From contig NZ_JBMFWB010000024.1 in assembly GCF_049965695.1 (NCBI RefSeq), positions 1-27,363 of the forward strand: DNA of 27,363 bases, written 5' to 3'. The position numbers and the translations under genes were made by a program. The notes under the pieces are model-generated. The model was not told where the DNA came from and did not search any database. It saw only the letters and a list, made by a program, of their open reading frames with translations. Source of the DNA: Athalassotoga sp049965695. GTDB lineage: Bacteria > Thermotogota > Thermotogae > Mesoaciditogales > Mesoaciditogaceae. Every line of letters starts with the position of its first letter. Position 1 is the first letter of the stretch. Shown here piece after piece: positions 1 to 8,132 of this stretch.

Positions 1-63
1 GTGAATATACTCATAAGATTCTTAAATCTTAGCGAACAGCTCGGCATTTCCAAAGAGGCTTGA
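1..63 (+). CDS. 3' end of an upstream gene (partial)
   Basis: The first frame is open from the window edge to a TGA at 61-63 and encodes the last 20 residues, ending in ISKEA. The other two plus frames hit stops within about 30 bases. The stop is followed at once by the ribosome site of the next gene, so this is probably the last codons of an operon partner. By position that would most likely be the MalF-type permease that normally pairs with the MalG-type permease downstream, but twenty residues are too few to recognise a family. Confidence 0.5.
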   Translation: MNILIRFLNLSEQLGISKEA

Positions 64-79
64 AAGGAGAGATGATAAA

Positions 80-925
80 ATGAGACCAAAAACAAAAAGA
101 AGACTTGTGAATTCTGTGAGGTACATTTTTATAATTTTGATATTAGTAGTTTTCTTATTTCCGGCTTACTGGATAACGATAACTGCCTTTAAACCATCTT
201 CAGAATGGAATGAATGGCCGCCGCATTTTTGGCCTTATCATCCTACCCTTTCGAATTTCTTCGGAGGCAGTTCGGTTTCATCAATTGAAGGCATTTTACC
301 ATTTTTAAGAAACAGTTTAGTTATAGCGACAATCGTATCTGTCGTAACGGCCATAATTGCTTTGCTTGCTGCCTATTCGATTGCAAGATTTAAAACTGGT
401 GGTATGGGTCTTGCAGGATGGATAATATCGATGAGAATGCTTCCTCCAGTTACGATAGTCATACCGCTTTACGTGATATACGCAAAGGTGAATTTGCTCA
501 ACACATGGACTGGATTAATTCTCATATATCTTGTACCAGCGATTGCACTTGGTGTATGGATTCTCATCACATTCATAAACCAGATTCCAAAAGAACTCGA
601 CGAAGCGGCGAGAATAGACGGAGCCTCGAACCTTCAAATTTTTACGCGTGTTATTCTTCCATTAAGTTTAAGCGGAATTGCTGCAGTTATGGTGTTAACT
701 TTCATTCAAACATGGAGTGAATTTTTGCTTGCAACTATTCTTACAAGCAATTCGGCAGCACAGACATTGCCGGTCTATTTGGGAAGGTTCATAACAGGAT
801 ATAATATTGCGTGGGGTGCACTTTCTGCTGCGGGCTTGATAACGATGTTACCTGTTATAGTTTTTGGTATCATATTCCAGAGATATTTGATAAGAGGTCT
901 TACATTCGGTGCGGTAAAATATTGA
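80..925 (+). CDS. Carbohydrate ABC transporter permease, MalG type
   Basis: This is an inner-membrane subunit of a sugar ABC importer, normally paired with a MalF-like permease, a binding protein and an MsmX-type ATPase. The 281-residue protein has a first membrane span at about residues 14-35 and further hydrophobic segments near 78-100, 112-135, 142-165 and 240-265, giving the usual six-span layout. The EAA loop that contacts the ATPase is clear at residues 175-182 (EAARIDGA), followed by a conserved LP. The AAAGGAG ribosome site at 63-69 supports the ATG at 80. It is followed 13 bases later by an AraD-like gene and then a sugar kinase, so the imported substrate is probably a pentose or related sugar. 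The exact sugar cannot be read from the sequence. Confidence 0.9.
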   Translation: MRPKTKRRLVNSVRYIFIILILVVFLFPAYWITITAFKPSSEWNEWPPHFWPYHPTLSNFFGGSSVSSIEGILPFLRNSLVIATIVSVVTAIIALLAAYSIARFKTGGMGLAGWIISMRMLPPVTIVIPLYVIYAKVNLLNTWTGLILIYLVPAIALGVWILITFINQIPKELDEAARIDGASNLQIFTRVILPLSLSGIAAVMVLTFIQTWSEFLLATILTSNSAAQTLPVYLGRFITGYNIAWGALSAAGLITMLPVIVFGIIFQRYLIRGLTFGAVKY

Positions 926-938
926 TAGAGGTGATGAA

Positions 939-1577
939 ATGTACGAAGATATCAAAAGAATGCTTCACAAGGCTCACATGAATCTTGAAAATTACGGCCT
1001 TGTTATGTACACAAGCGGAAACATAAGTGTTAGGGTTGATGATCACGTTGTGATAAAACCATCCGGCGTCCCTTACGATGAGTTAAGGCCGGAAGATTTC
1101 GTCGTCGTCGATTTAGATGGTAAAGTTATAGATGGAAAGTTAAAGCCATCCGTTGATACGGCAACGCATCTTTACATTTACAAAAACAGGCCGGATATCG
1201 GTTGCATAATTCATACGCATTCTCCGTATGCATCTGCCTTTGCCATTTTAAACGAGCCTTTGCCGGTCTACAGCACCGCTCATGCCGATGTTTTCGGAGT
1301 TGAAATTCCAGTTTCCGAATATGCACCCGTCGGATCTGAAGCCATAGGCAAAGCGGCTTTAAAGGTTGCAAATCAATCCGGAGCAGTTTTGCTTGCAAAA
1401 CACGGCGTACTCGTCTTTGGAAAAGATCTTAAAAGTACGCTGAGAGAGGCCATTTTCTTGGAAGAGGTTGCAAAGACGGCATATTTTGCAAAGACGATGG
1501 GAAGGCCGGAGCCTTTGAACGGTCAGGAGGCTCAGAGACTTTACGAGTACCACCACACACATTACGGACAGAGGTGA
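939..1577 (+). CDS. araD: Class II aldolase/epimerase, L-ribulose-5-phosphate 4-epimerase (AraD)-like
   Basis: A cytosolic, metal-dependent sugar-phosphate enzyme of the class II aldolase/adducin family, 212 residues. GNIS lies at 27-30, KPSG at 40-43, the metal-binding HTH at 92-94 and a third histidine at 155 in AKHG. Two details favour the 4-epimerase branch over fuculose-phosphate aldolase: an Asp at 73 in SVDTATH, where AraD has Asp and FucA has Glu, and a C-terminus ending YGQR, like the AraD end. The gene starts 13 bases after the permease with a GAGGTGATG ribosome site and is followed 4 bases later by an FGGY kinase. Together they would give kinase then epimerase, feeding xylulose 5-phosphate to the pentose phosphate pathway. 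Substrate specificity is inferred. Confidence 0.8.
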   Translation: MYEDIKRMLHKAHMNLENYGLVMYTSGNISVRVDDHVVIKPSGVPYDELRPEDFVVVDLDGKVIDGKLKPSVDTATHLYIYKNRPDIGCIIHTHSPYASAFAILNEPLPVYSTAHADVFGVEIPVSEYAPVGSEAIGKAALKVANQSGAVLLAKHGVLVFGKDLKSTLREAIFLEEVAKTAYFAKTMGRPEPLNGQEAQRLYEYHHTHYGQR

Positions 1578-1581
1578 AAAT

Positions 1582-3123
1582 ATGTATCTGATGGGAACAG
1601 ACATAGGAACTCAGGGAACAAAGACGATAATCGTAGATGAAAAAGGAAAACTTATATCCGACAGTTTTCGCGAATACAAAGTTACCACGCCACGTCCATC
1701 GTGGGCTGAACAATGGCCTGGCGTATGGGTCAAAGCCGTTATAGAAACGATGAGAGAGTCTCTTGCCAAATCAAAAGTATCCCCAAAGGAGATTGCCGGT
1801 CTTTCGATAAGCGGACTTTATGGCGGTTCCGGAGTCCCAGTGGATAAAAACGTTGAACCGCTTTATCCTTGTCTTATCTGGATGGATAGACGTGCGAAGA
1901 AGGAGACAAAATGGGTCAAGGATAACGTGCCGAAGGATAAAATTTTCGGCATAACGGGGAATTACGTCGATTCTTACTTTGGTTTTACAAAAATGATGTG
2001 GATAAGGGACAATCTGCCGGAAATTTGGGGAAAAACATATCAATTTGTAACGCCGAAAGATTTTGTGATTTATCAAATGACGGGTGAACTGCTCACGGAT
2101 TACACATCTGCCGGAAATCTCGGCGGCGTTTTCGATATTCGCAAGAAAAATTGGTCAGACGAGATGTGTAAATTGTTGGGAATAGACAGGCACAAATTGC
2201 CACAAAAGATCGTCAGTTCATCGGATATCGTTGGCCATGTGAACAAAACGTACGCCGGACTTACAGGATTGCTTGAAGGTACTCCCGTTGTCTCCGGTGG
2301 AATAGACGCACCCGTTGCTCAGTTAAGTGCCGGTGCTTTATTTGAAGGAGAACATGTCGCGATGGCCGGAACTTCGATGTGCTGGGGAACTGTCCACGAT
2401 GGAAAGTATCTTACTCCGGAACTTGTGAGTTATCCGTACGTCGTTCACGATGACAGGCTTATATACACGTTCGGAGGCGGAGCAACGTCGGGTGAACTTG
2501 CAAGGTGGTTTAGAGACAACTTCGGAAAGTACGAAAAAGAGATAAGCGAAAAGACCGGTATTCCATCGTACACCTTGCTTGAATTGGAGACGAAAAACAT
2601 TCCGGCAGGCAGCGACGGAGTAATCGTGCTCCCGTACTTTATGGGAGAGAGATCTCCGATATGGGATCCGGACGCGAGAGGGGTTATCTTTGGATTGAGT
2701 TTGTATCACACGAGATCTCATGTGTACAAAGCGATGTTGGAATCGGCGGCGTACTCTTTAAAACACAACATGGAAGTTGCGATAAGATCCGGAATAAAAT
2801 TAAATCGCGATTGCTGGATAGTTGGTGGTGTTGCAAAATCTGAGTACTGGGTGAAGATCTTTGCCGATGTCACAGGCTTTTCTATGAAAAGGCTCACAAA
2901 TGACGTAGAAGCACCGTTCGGAGATGCCTTCCTTGCGGGACTTGGAACAAAGGTCATAGATAAGCCAGAGAGAATAAAAGATTGGGTAAAGTTCAGAACA
3001 GAAATAGAGCCTGATGAGAAAAACAAAGCAGTTTACGAAAAATATTACGAAATATACAAAGAACTCTACGAAAAAACAAAAGAAACGATGGAAAAAACTT
3101 CTTCGATCTTCGATCAAGAATAA
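1582..3123 (+). CDS. FGGY-family carbohydrate kinase (xylulokinase/ribulokinase-like)
   Basis: An ATP-dependent kinase phosphorylating a ketose or polyol, 513 residues, about the length of xylulokinases. The N-terminal phosphate loop is at residues 5-14 (GTDIGTQGTK), the sugar-contacting WMDRR at 100-104, and the likely catalytic Asp is D242 in GGIDAP, followed by a Gly/Ser-rich ATP segment (AGTS, 262-265). A second nucleotide-binding glycine motif (VGGVAKS) lies near residue 417. It closes the plus-strand operon just after the AraD-like gene, and the ribosome site AGAGGTGAA precedes ATG 1582. Its partners suggest L-ribulose or xylulose as substrate; xylulokinase, ribulokinase and L-xylulose kinase cannot be told apart by eye. 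A hairpin terminator begins directly after its stop. Confidence 0.85.
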   Translation: MYLMGTDIGTQGTKTIIVDEKGKLISDSFREYKVTTPRPSWAEQWPGVWVKAVIETMRESLAKSKVSPKEIAGLSISGLYGGSGVPVDKNVEPLYPCLIWMDRRAKKETKWVKDNVPKDKIFGITGNYVDSYFGFTKMMWIRDNLPEIWGKTYQFVTPKDFVIYQMTGELLTDYTSAGNLGGVFDIRKKNWSDEMCKLLGIDRHKLPQKIVSSSDIVGHVNKTYAGLTGLLEGTPVVSGGIDAPVAQLSAGALFEGEHVAMAGTSMCWGTVHDGKYLTPELVSYPYVVHDDRLIYTFGGGATSGELARWFRDNFGKYEKEISEKTGIPSYTLLELETKNIPAGSDGVIVLPYFMGERSPIWDPDARGVIFGLSLYHTRSHVYKAMLESAAYSLKHNMEVAIRSGIKLNRDCWIVGGVAKSEYWVKIFADVTGFSMKRLTNDVEAPFGDAFLAGLGTKVIDKPERIKDWVKFRTEIEPDEKNKAVYEKYYEIYKELYEKTKETMEKTSSIFDQE

Positions 3124-3150
3124 GAGAGCGTAAAGCTCTCTTTTTATTTT
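3124..3150. terminator. Bidirectional intrinsic terminator between convergent genes
   Basis: A six-base-pair stem GAGAGC (3124-3129) / GCTCTC (3135-3140) with loop GTAAA is followed by a T-rich run from 3141, directly after the FGGY kinase stop. On the minus strand the same stem follows the stop of the cytidylate-kinase-like gene and runs into TTATT, so it may serve both transcripts. Confidence 0.8.
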
Positions 3151-3773
3151 ATTTTGAGTTTGTGATTTATTCCATCGATAACACATTTGACCGCGTTGTC
3201 AAAGCCTACGCTGGAGGTATTGATGCAAAGATCGTACATTCTAAGATCAAGCCATGGAATTTTTGTAAAAGTCTTCATGTAATTTTCTCTATCGCGATCA
3301 TTTTGATTTATCATATCGATGGCTTCTTTTCTTGAAATATTGTAGAGTTCAGAGACCCTCTTGATCCTGTCTTCCATTTCGGCATAGACAAAAATGCTGA
3401 ATCTCTTTGGAAAATCGCGTAAAATGCACATCGATCCTCTTCCGAGAATTATGGCAGATCCTTTTTGTGCGATTTCTTTTATGAATTTAGATTCAAGTTC
3501 AAAAAGTTCTCTATCGCTTGGCAGGTACTTTTCTCCACCGGTCACCGTCAGGGTACCTACCGGTCCGGCTATGAAGAACTGTTCCCAAAAGGATACCAAT
3601 CTTTCCTCTCTTTCCTGAAGATCCGATTCCGGAAGATTAAGGTAGTCCGAAACCTGCTTTAAAATTTGTCTGTCAACGAATGGAATAGACAATGCTTTTG
3701 AAAGCCTTTGACCGACTTCGGCTCCTCCGCAGCCTATCATATGACTGATTGTTATTATGTAATGGTTGTCCAT
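3144..3773 (-). CDS. Cytidylate kinase-like family protein
   Basis: A 209-residue protein of the cytidylate-kinase-like (Cytidylate_kin2) P-loop family. The N-terminus reads ITISHMIGCGGAEVGQRL at about 7-24, a glycine-rich loop without the usual P-loop lysine, which is normal for this family. A conserved D-x-x-I-L (DRQIL) follows near 34-38. ILGRGS near residue 109 and DRxxRV near 133 match the nucleoside-monophosphate-kinase fold. The physiological substrate of this family is not settled. It is a single gene, with a ribosome site (AAAGGAG) before ATG 3773, its own promoter and a palindrome just downstream of the -10. That suggests separate, tightly controlled expression unrelated to the neighbouring operons. 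Confidence 0.8.
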   Translation of the reverse strand: MDNHYIITISHMIGCGGAEVGQRLSKALSIPFVDRQILKQVSDYLNLPESDLQEREERLVSFWEQFFIAGPVGTLTVTGGEKYLPSDRELFELESKFIKEIAQKGSAIILGRGSMCILRDFPKRFSIFVYAEMEDRIKRVSELYNISRKEAIDMINQNDRDRENYMKTFTKIPWLDLRMYDLCINTSSVGFDNAVKCVIDGINHKLKIK

Positions 3774-3805
3774 TTAAAGGTCTCCTTTCAAATCTGTCAT
3801 CTTAA

Positions 3806-3824
3806 TGATACAACTTTTGTATCA
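3806..3824. promoter_or_regulatory. Perfect palindrome, candidate operator (cytidylate-kinase-like gene)
   Basis: The sequence TGATACAA-CTT-TTGTATCA has two perfect 8-base arms around a 3-base centre. It begins one base downstream of the -10 box on the minus strand, covering the expected transcription start. That is a typical repressor position. The protein that binds it is unknown. Confidence 0.6.
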
Positions 3825-3825
3825 A

Positions 3826-3831
3826 ATTATA
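3826..3831 (-). promoter_or_regulatory. -10 box of the cytidylate-kinase-like gene
   Basis: Read on the minus strand this is a perfect TATAAT preceded by GG. No strong -35 hexamer is seen at 17 bases; the best is a weak TTCGAT-like match. Confidence 0.55.
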
Positions 3832-3920
3832 CCAGATCTATTTTAAAAATCGAACTTCTCTTTAGCGAAGGGGCACCTGCAGGAGCTAAAAACCATTCAG
3901 AATTTAAATTTAACGCAGTA

Positions 3921-3948
3921 TAAAAAGACTTCGTGTTTATCACGAAGC
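3921..3948 (-). terminator. Intrinsic terminator of the fatty-acid operon
   Basis: On the minus strand, CTTCGTG and CACGAAG form a 7-bp stem around ATAAA (3929-3947) and are followed by TC and a run of five T (3922-3926). It lies about 25 bases past the acpP stop, at the end of the seven-gene fab operon. Confidence 0.8.
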
Positions 3949-3971
3949 CTCGTTTTGGTTGTTGCCTTTCA

Positions 3972-4217
3972 TTATTTTGCAATTATGTAATCAACAACGC
4001 TTTTTACATCTGTCAATTTGGAGATATCTTCATCGGGGATCTTTATTCCAAATTTTTCTTCGAGATCCATCGTCAACTCGACAAGATCGAGAGAGTCGGC
4101 ACCAAGATCATCGACGAGTTTTGAACTTTCTTTTATTGTATCGATGTTAACCCCAAGATGGTTTGCTATTGCTTTCTTTACCTCATCCAAAACCTCAGAA
4201 TTCTGCAATTTCGGCAT
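3972..4217 (-). CDS. acpP: Acyl carrier protein
   Basis: Carries growing acyl chains on a 4'-phosphopantetheine arm in type II fatty-acid synthesis. The 81-residue acidic, helical protein has the DSLD motif at 41-44, with Ser42 as the attachment site, and the typical FGIKIPDEDI segment near 56-65. The ATG at 4217 lies 23 bases inside fabD, but a good GGAG site 9 bases upstream (within fabD) supports it, so translation is probably coupled. It is the last gene of the operon, right before a terminator. Placing ACP last is unusual compared with operons where acpP lies between fabG and fabF. Confidence 0.96.
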   Translation of the reverse strand: MPKLQNSEVLDEVKKAIANHLGVNIDTIKESSKLVDDLGADSLDLVELTMDLEEKFGIKIPDEDISKLTDVKSVVDYIIAK

Positions 4218-5130
4218 TTTTTACCACTCCTTCCAGTTTATCCATTTCATCTATTGTGTCTGTTGAATAGGTCTCCGCATTGGTGATCTTTTTTACAAGG
4301 CCACAAAGCACGTTACCGGATCCAACTTCCACATACCTTGTTATGCACATTTCATTCATCGTTTGCACCGTTTCGATCCATTTGACCGGAGATGTAAGTT
4401 GTTCTATTAATTTAGACTTTATTTCATCTATCGTTCCAGCCACTTTACCTGTAACGTTGAGTACCACAGGTACCTGAGGCCTTCTAAAATCTATTTTGTT
4501 CAAAAATTCAGAAAGTTTTTCTTTGGCCGGCATCATGAGAGGCGAATGAAATGGACCGGAGACGTTGAGTTGAACTACACGTTTTGCACCTGCAGATTTA
4601 AAAATTTCGGTTGCGCTTAAAAGTGCCGTTATCTCTCCGCTTACGACTATCTGAAGAGGAGAATTGTAATTCGCAACGTAAACTCCATCCAAATTGCTTA
4701 CAATTTCTTCGACCTTTTCAGGAGATAATCCAAGAATTGCCAGCATCGAACCCGCTCCACTTGGAATGGCATTTTCCATAAGTTCACCACGGAGTCTTAC
4801 GGCTTTAAGTGCATCTTCAAATGAAAGTACCCCGGACGCGACAAGGGCTGAATATTCGCCAAGACTGTGGCCGGCAGCAACTTCAAAATCGATATTCTTC
4901 GATTTCAAAACCTCAAACGCCATAATAGAGGTTGTAAGTAAGGCTGGCTGGGCGTTGTAGGTCTTGGTAAGTTCATGTTCATCATTTCCAAAGACTATTT
5001 TCCTTAAATCAACACCAAGAATGTCACACGCATTATCCATGATACGCTTTGATTCTGGATACTCATCGTAAAAATCTTTCATCATGTTCAATTTTTGCGA
5101 TCCTTGACCTGGGAAAATTAAAGCATTCAT
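4195..5130 (-). CDS. fabD: Malonyl CoA-acyl carrier protein transacylase
   Basis: Loads malonyl groups from malonyl-CoA onto ACP. The 311-residue protein shows GQGSQ at 8-12, the nucleophile elbow GHSLGEY with Ser89, and the catalytic histidine His195 in GPFHSPLM, all at the usual spacing. Its length matches the family (about 310). The start overlaps the fabK stop as ATGA (5127-5130), and its 3' end overlaps acpP by 23 bases, consistent with tight stoichiometric coupling of FabK, FabD and ACP. Confidence 0.96.
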   Translation of the reverse strand: MNALIFPGQGSQKLNMMKDFYDEYPESKRIMDNACDILGVDLRKIVFGNDEHELTKTYNAQPALLTTSIMAFEVLKSKNIDFEVAAGHSLGEYSALVASGVLSFEDALKAVRLRGELMENAIPSGAGSMLAILGLSPEKVEEIVSNLDGVYVANYNSPLQIVVSGEITALLSATEIFKSAGAKRVVQLNVSGPFHSPLMMPAKEKLSEFLNKIDFRRPQVPVVLNVTGKVAGTIDEIKSKLIEQLTSPVKWIETVQTMNEMCITRYVEVGSGNVLCGLVKKITNAETYSTDTIDEMDKLEGVVKNAEIAEF

Positions 5131-6080
5131 GCTTTTACCTCCATATCTATCGTTTTAAATGAATCTATCGTTTCAAGCGTTTCACTCCAGAGTTTAGACA
5201 TGAGTTCTCTTACCGATGGAATATCGTTGACGAGTCCCGCAGACTGTCCTGACATGAAAGAACCATGATCTGTGTCTCCGTTGACAACGGCAGCCCTGAG
5301 GGCGCCTTTTCCAAGTTGTTCAACTTCTTCCGGTTTTCCACCTCTTTCATCTATTTTGAGGAGTTCATTGGTCAGAGGATTTCTCAAGGCTCTAACGGGA
5401 TGACCTGTAACTCTTCCTGTCACAAGTGTATCTCGGGTTGAGGCTTTAAGAATTTTTTCTTTGTAATTTGGATGCACTTCGCACTCTTGAGTTGCCACAA
5501 ACCTTGTTCCGATCTGAACTCCTTCAGCGCCAAGGGCAAATGATGCTGCTATTTGACTTCCCCTTGCTATACCTCCTGCGGCTATGACTGGAATTTCGAC
5601 TGCATCGACAACGGCAGGTACGAGTACCATAGTTGTTACTTCACCGATATGACCTCCGGATTCCATTCCTTCGGCTATTACCATATCGACGCCGTAAGAT
5701 TCGAGTCTTTTTGCGAACGCTTCAGAAGCAACGACAGGGATAACCTTTATACCTTTTGCTTTGAGAGGTTCGACATATTTGGAAGGATTGCCGGCGCCAA
5801 AGGTAACGGCTGTAACGCCTTCTTCGATTATAACTTTGACTATCTCATCTGCCATTTTTTCATAAACGATTACGTTGACGCCGAATGGTTTATCGGTCAT
5901 TGATTTGGTCTTTCTTATCTCAGATCTGACCCATTCGGGATCTCGTCCTCCAGATGCAACTATTCCAAAACCTCCCGCTTCCGAAACGGCGGCAGCGAGT
6001 TTTGCCGTCGAAACCTGGGCCATACCACCCTGAATTACAGGATATTCTATTTTTAAAATTTCGCAAACCCTTGAAAACAT
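5127..6080 (-). CDS. fabK: Enoyl-[acyl-carrier-protein] reductase, FMN-dependent FabK type
   Basis: Catalyses the last reduction of each elongation round using FMN and NAD(P)H, replacing FabI. The 317-residue TIM-barrel protein closely follows the remembered Streptococcus pneumoniae FabK: YPxxQGGMA at 13-21, TDKPFGVN at 62-69, GAGNPSKY at 95-102, AEGMESGGHIG with His144, PVIAAGGIA near 163-171 and a GTRF segment near 191. The relatives 2-nitropropane dioxygenase/nitronate monooxygenase are possible by family, but the GMESGGHIG segment and the location in a fab operon make FabK the clear choice. ATG 6080 has an AAGGAGG site 8 bases upstream. It lies 12 bases after fabH and overlaps fabD by 4. 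Confidence 0.95.
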   Translation of the reverse strand: MFSRVCEILKIEYPVIQGGMAQVSTAKLAAAVSEAGGFGIVASGGRDPEWVRSEIRKTKSMTDKPFGVNVIVYEKMADEIVKVIIEEGVTAVTFGAGNPSKYVEPLKAKGIKVIPVVASEAFAKRLESYGVDMVIAEGMESGGHIGEVTTMVLVPAVVDAVEIPVIAAGGIARGSQIAASFALGAEGVQIGTRFVATQECEVHPNYKEKILKASTRDTLVTGRVTGHPVRALRNPLTNELLKIDERGGKPEEVEQLGKGALRAAVVNGDTDHGSFMSGQSAGLVNDIPSVRELMSKLWSETLETIDSFKTIDMEVKA

Positions 6081-6092
6081 CTGATGACCTCC

Positions 6093-7007
6093 TTATAATT
6101 TAAAAATACTTGCCGCTATTCCAAGCCCTGCACCGTATCCTACGGTTAACACCGTACTTGAATTTCCAATTTTACCCAAATCTAAAGCGTCTTTTATCGC
6201 CAAAGGAACGGACGCTGCCGCTGTATTGGCGTGATCTTCGATGGAAATTTGAAACCTGTCAATGGAAAGATTTAATTTTTCGGCCACTTTTGCTATTATT
6301 CTGTAATTGGATTGATGTGGCACAAAAAGATCTACATCCTTTATATCTAAATCGGCCTTCTTGAGTACCTCTTCTATCCCTTCAACAATGGCCTCAACTG
6401 CAAATCTAAACACTGCCTTTCCGTCCATTTGAAGCAACTGTCCTGATCTTTGAATTATCGATTCGTAACCCTCTCCTTGAATTCTTGAATAATTCGCGAT
6501 TATCCCGGGTTTATCAGATCTTTCCATCAAAATTGCCCCCGCACCGTCTCCAAAGAGTGGCCCTACCGATTTATCTTTGAAATCTATTATTCCCGATAAT
6601 TTTTCAGTTCCAACGATGCCTATCTTTGAAAAACTTCCTGATCTTATCATGGAATCTGCTATTTCCATTGCCTGAATAAATCCGGAACATCCTGCCTGAA
6701 TATCTATACCGCCTATCCTTTCTCCGAAAGATCGTTGAATTCTTCCGGATATGCCGGGAATGAGTGTATCCGGAGTATTTGAAGCAACTATAAGATAATC
6801 GAATTTCTCGATCTTGCCATTTTTCATGGCATCATTCAAAGCCTTGACGCCCATTTCAACGACACTTTCTTCCGCTATGTGGCGCCTTCTTATACCTGTT
6901 CTTTCAAAGATCCAATTTTCCACGCCGATCATACTTTCAATCTGAGGATTTTCAACAACTTTTGGAGGAAGGTATCCTCCAACGCCAACGATTTTAGAAA
7001 AGATCAT
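6093..7007 (-). CDS. fabH: Beta-ketoacyl-ACP synthase III
   Basis: Initiates fatty-acid synthesis by condensing an acyl-CoA primer with malonyl-ACP. From the ATG at 7007 the protein has 304 residues with the complete Cys-His-Asn triad: Cys107 in QAGCSGF, His231 in VPHQSNYRI and Asn261 in DHANTAAAS. A longer reading from 7043 adds 12 residues but would lie deep inside fabZ. The ATG at 7007 overlaps the fabZ stop as ATGA, has an AGGA site about 8 bases upstream and gives the standard N-terminus (IVGVGGYLPP). I therefore choose 7007. The C-terminal GYGAGLG is also typical. Confidence 0.95.
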   Translation of the reverse strand: MIFSKIVGVGGYLPPKVVENPQIESMIGVENWIFERTGIRRRHIAEESVVEMGVKALNDAMKNGKIEKFDYLIVASNTPDTLIPGISGRIQRSFGERIGGIDIQAGCSGFIQAMEIADSMIRSGSFSKIGIVGTEKLSGIIDFKDKSVGPLFGDGAGAILMERSDKPGIIANYSRIQGEGYESIIQRSGQLLQMDGKAVFRFAVEAIVEGIEEVLKKADLDIKDVDLFVPHQSNYRIIAKVAEKLNLSIDRFQISIEDHANTAAASVPLAIKDALDLGKIGNSSTVLTVGYGAGLGIAASIFKL

Positions 7008-7405
7008 TTTTCCATTCCTAAAAGCAACGTTGCCGTTGCACACACGTTGCCATCAACTTTCGCCACTGCGTCTGCACTTATCATCCCCAAATGTTCTCCG
7101 GTTATCTTTATCTCATAAACTATTTTATCTCCTGGCCTTACAGGTTTTCTAAATCTAACTTTATCCGCTCCAACAAAGAGTGGCGTTTTACCCGGAACCA
7201 AAGTTATAAGGCCAGCCGTTTGAGCCATACCTTCGAGTATAAGTACCCCCGGCATAATGGGGTTATCTGGAAAATGTCCCTGAAATTGCGGTTCGTTGTA
7301 AGTAACATTTTTAAAGGCTACGATTTCTTTTTCGCTTTTGGATATCACACCGTCAACCATTAAAAAAGGATAACGATGAGGAAGTATGTCCGTTATCTTA
7401 TCCAT
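7004..7405 (-). CDS. fabZ: 3-hydroxyacyl-ACP dehydratase FabZ
   Basis: Dehydrates beta-hydroxyacyl-ACP to trans-2-enoyl-ACP. The hot-dog-fold protein is 133 residues, slightly short but normal. It has the ILPHRYPFLMVD start (8-18), the catalytic histidine in GHFPDNPIMPG (His44) and Glu58 in LEGMAQTAG. ATG 7405 has a GGAGG site 7 bases upstream and overlaps the preceding DegV-like gene by 8 bases. The stop overlaps the fabH start as ATGA. Without a fabA or fabM in view, unsaturated-chain synthesis is not explained by this operon. Confidence 0.95.
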   Translation of the reverse strand: MDKITDILPHRYPFLMVDGVISKSEKEIVAFKNVTYNEPQFQGHFPDNPIMPGVLILEGMAQTAGLITLVPGKTPLFVGADKVRFRKPVRPGDKIVYEIKITGEHLGMISADAVAKVDGNVCATATLLLGMEK

Positions 7406-8132
7406 TTTTTTCCTCCGATATTACCGTTATTGTCAAAGTGTCATGACCGTATATGGAAGCCAAAGCCGGGTTCATGAAATCGGATGAGACTCTTGAACCA
7501 AATTTTTTTGAAAATTCCTTTGTTATCGATTCAACCGTTTTTTCCCTTCCGCTGTATCTTAAAATTATCGAGGATGGTTTATCTATCTCTTCAATTATCG
7601 ACGAAACTGCGTTTTTCAAACTCCACATGCTTTTAACCACTGTTCGGCCAAAGCCGAATTTAACTATGTTGATCATCTTCGTGATGATCATAGATGCTTT
7701 TCTTTCGGAAATGACATCGTTCTTTCTCAAGAAAGAAAGATCTGAAAACAAAAGATATGTTGTGGCCGATCTGGCAAAAACGATGTCGTTATCAATTGAA
7801 ATACCGCTGTTCAGAAACAAAGAAAGCGTGACGGCGTCCATTTTCTCTTCGATAATGCTGATCCCATCTATAAGAGAAGAAAGAAATGTAAGTTCATCCT
7901 TTAAAAAGCTGAAAGGTCTTGACGGTAAAAATATTTTTACAGGTACGAGTTTAGAAACGACCTCGTTGAGTTCATCAAAAGTGGGAAGTACTATGGCGCT
8001 TTTTTTATTCAAAGAAAAATAAGATCTGCGATCTATTTCGGAGACTCTTAATTTTCCACTTTTCCATTCGATGTAGAGCGGTATTTTTTCTACACCTTTG
8101 ACATCAATGGAATCATCTACGAGTATTTTCAT
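7398..8132 (-). CDS. Diverged DegV-like (fatty-acid-binding fold) protein in the fab operon
   Basis: A 244-residue protein with no immediately obvious family. Its layout follows DegV proteins: an N-terminal KILVDDSIDV strand and IPLYIEW (17-23), a LPTFDEL segment (49-55), LPSRPFSFL (69-77) where DegV has its TSQPS lipid-contacting loop, LLFSDLSFLRKNDVIS (127-142) resembling the usual LDDLxYLxRGGRIS, and a C-terminal NPALASIYGHDTLTI (221-235) resembling GPVIGTHxGPGAL. The conserved DegV residues are mostly replaced and the protein is about 40 residues shorter. DegV proteins bind long-chain fatty acids (FakB in acyl phosphorylation). Its ATGA overlap with fabF and 8-base overlap with fabZ show it is a true operon member. 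The DegV assignment is my inference from pattern matching; an acyl-binding or regulatory role in the operon would fit. Confidence 0.55.
   Translation of the reverse strand: MKILVDDSIDVKGVEKIPLYIEWKSGKLRVSEIDRRSYFSLNKKSAIVLPTFDELNEVVSKLVPVKIFLPSRPFSFLKDELTFLSSLIDGISIIEEKMDAVTLSLFLNSGISIDNDIVFARSATTYLLFSDLSFLRKNDVISERKASMIITKMINIVKFGFGRTVVKSMWSLKNAVSSIIEEIDKPSSIILRYSGREKTVESITKEFSKKFGSRVSSDFMNPALASIYGHDTLTITVISEEKNG

Noticed and set aside
418..720. A 100-codon frame within the permease gene
   Set aside because: It is an out-of-frame shadow with a composition unlike real proteins.
7453..8022. A 189-codon open frame on the plus strand opposite the DegV-like gene
   Set aside because: The minus-strand gene is tied by overlaps to fabF and fabZ and has DegV-like segments. 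The plus frame has no ribosome site and crosses an operon.
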